Positions 63,430 to 64,000 of a stretch of 64,000 nt of DNA are shown piece after piece (position 1 is the stretch's first letter; each line of letters begins with the position of its first letter). The DNA is from Neorhizobium galegae bv. orientalis str. HAMBI 540 (GTDB lineage Bacteria > Pseudomonadota > Alphaproteobacteria > Rhizobiales > Rhizobiaceae), in the NCBI RefSeq assembly GCF_000731315.1, contig NZ_HG938353.1, positions 3,782,001 through 3,846,000 of the forward strand, written 5' to 3'. Made by a program: the position numbers and the translations under genes. The notes beneath the pieces were generated by a model that saw nothing but the letters and a program-made list of their open reading frames with translations, did no database searches and was not told the origin of the DNA.

Positions 63430-64000
63430 TTGGCGCCCCCAATTCTGAAACTTGACGATATTTTCCTGAGCTTCGGCGGCGCGCCGCTTCTCGCCGGTGC
63501 CGGCATGCAGGTGGAGCCGGGCGACCGGATCTGCCTCGTCGGCCGCAACGGTTCCGGCAAATCGACGCTGATGAAGATCGCCGCCGGCATGGTCGAGCCC
63601 CAATCGGGCGAGGTGTTCCGCCATCCCTCCTCGACCATCCGCTATCTCGAACAGGCGCCGGATTTCGCCGATTATTCGACGGTGCAGGCCTACGCCGAAG
63701 CGGGCCTTGGCCCGGGCGACGATCCCTACCGCGTCACTTACCTGCTCGAACATCTGGGCCTCACCGGCCAGGAACACCCGAACACGCTCTCCGGCGGAGA
63801 ATCCCGACGCGCAGCACTGGCCCGCGTCATGGCGCCCGAGCCGGACATCCTGATGCTCGACGAGCCGACCAACCATCTCGACCTGCCGACCATCGAATGG
63901 CTGGAAGAGGAGCTGCGCAAGACGAGAAGCGCGCTGGTGGTGATCTCGCATGACCGTCGCTTCCTCGAAAAAGTCTCGAATGCCACGGTCTGGCTCGATC
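63430..64000 (+). CDS. ABC-F family ATP-binding protein (partial, runs off the window)
   Basis: The first 190 codons of an ABC-F ATPase, probably of the Uup type. The start is a TTG at 63430, 3 nt past the thiN stop. It reads APPILKLDDIFLSFGG; Walker A GRNGSGKST, signature TLSGGESRRAAL, Walker B ILMLDEPTNHLD and the switch His ISHDRRF are all visible. There is no transmembrane domain; ABC-F proteins act on ribosomes. The second cassette lies beyond the window edge. Confidence 0.9.
   Translation, partial: MAPPILKLDDIFLSFGGAPLLAGAGMQVEPGDRICLVGRNGSGKSTLMKIAAGMVEPQSGEVFRHPSSTIRYLEQAPDFADYSTVQAYAEAGLGPGDDPYRVTYLLEHLGLTGQEHPNTLSGGESRRAALARVMAPEPDILMLDEPTNHLDLPTIEWLEEELRKTRSALVVISHDRRFLEKVSNATVWLD

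Overview
The window is a GC-rich alphaproteobacterial chromosome segment, most likely from the Rhizobiaceae (Agrobacterium/Rhizobium relatives). The main reasons are the SRP and ribosome block ffh, chorismate mutase, rpsP, rimM, trmD, rplS, leuC; the operon dapF, mtaB, ftsY, yciB and a UPF0314 (DUF2585) gene; the families DUF2794 and DUF1223; a SAM-II riboswitch before metA; TGA-N9-TCA iron boxes; and palindromic intergenic elements of the kind scattered through rhizobial genomes. This placement is inferred from gene content and order. No database search was run.

Layout. 1-5.9 kb: a GNAT acetyltransferase, DUF2794 and DUF1223 proteins, a TSUP permease and aconitase (acnA). 6.1-9.3 kb: cytochrome c maturation genes ccmABCDG, with a 190-bp palindromic element between ccmA and ccmB. 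9.7-14.8 kb (minus strand): dapF, mtaB, ftsY, yciB and DUF2585, tightly overlapped. A second copy of the same palindromic family lies in frame inside ftsY. 15-19.9 kb: an iron and heme module made of an ECF sigma factor, a FecR anti-sigma factor, a TonB-dependent receptor with an STN domain, and a heme oxygenase. Two TGA-N9-TCA boxes lie in it. 20-21.9 kb: a metallo-beta-lactamase-fold hydrolase and a VapBC toxin-antitoxin pair with an upstream palindrome. 21.9-27.5 kb: a probable small RNA, then ffh to rplS. 27.5-33.8 kb: a SnoaL-like protein, an MFS permease, an amino-acid ABC importer without an adjacent ATPase, an MFS drug-efflux gene behind an apparent leader-peptide attenuator, and PPK2. 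34.1-39.2 kb: leuC, an L,D-transpeptidase, a response regulator with a stand-alone cyclic-nucleotide-binding domain, exonuclease III and LolA. 39.2-47.3 kb: ftsK, glnK-amtB with a sigma-54-like promoter, tesB, a UbiH-type hydroxylase and an alpha/beta hydrolase. 47.4-50 kb: Trm112, LON-domain, YbbN-like and YbaK-like genes. 50.3-53.7 kb: a molybdenum hydroxylase of the IorAB type with its own diheme cytochrome c. 53.8-58.1 kb: tRNA-Gly, an HWE hybrid kinase and a chemoreceptor. 58.4-64 kb: galM, a VWA protein, metA under a SAM-II riboswitch, MoxR, thiN and the start of an ABC-F ATPase.

Most of the window is conserved core housekeeping. The observations most worth following up are the leaderless, valine-rich leader peptide with a terminator before the Bcr/CflA efflux gene (31275-31424); the in-frame palindromic insertion in ftsY, whose copy between ccmA and ccmB differs by a compensatory base-pair change; the paired iron boxes in the heme operon; the putative RNA upstream of ffh; and metA, which carries the acetyl-CoA-type residue Glu111 and appears to share its riboswitch-controlled transcript with a VWA gene.
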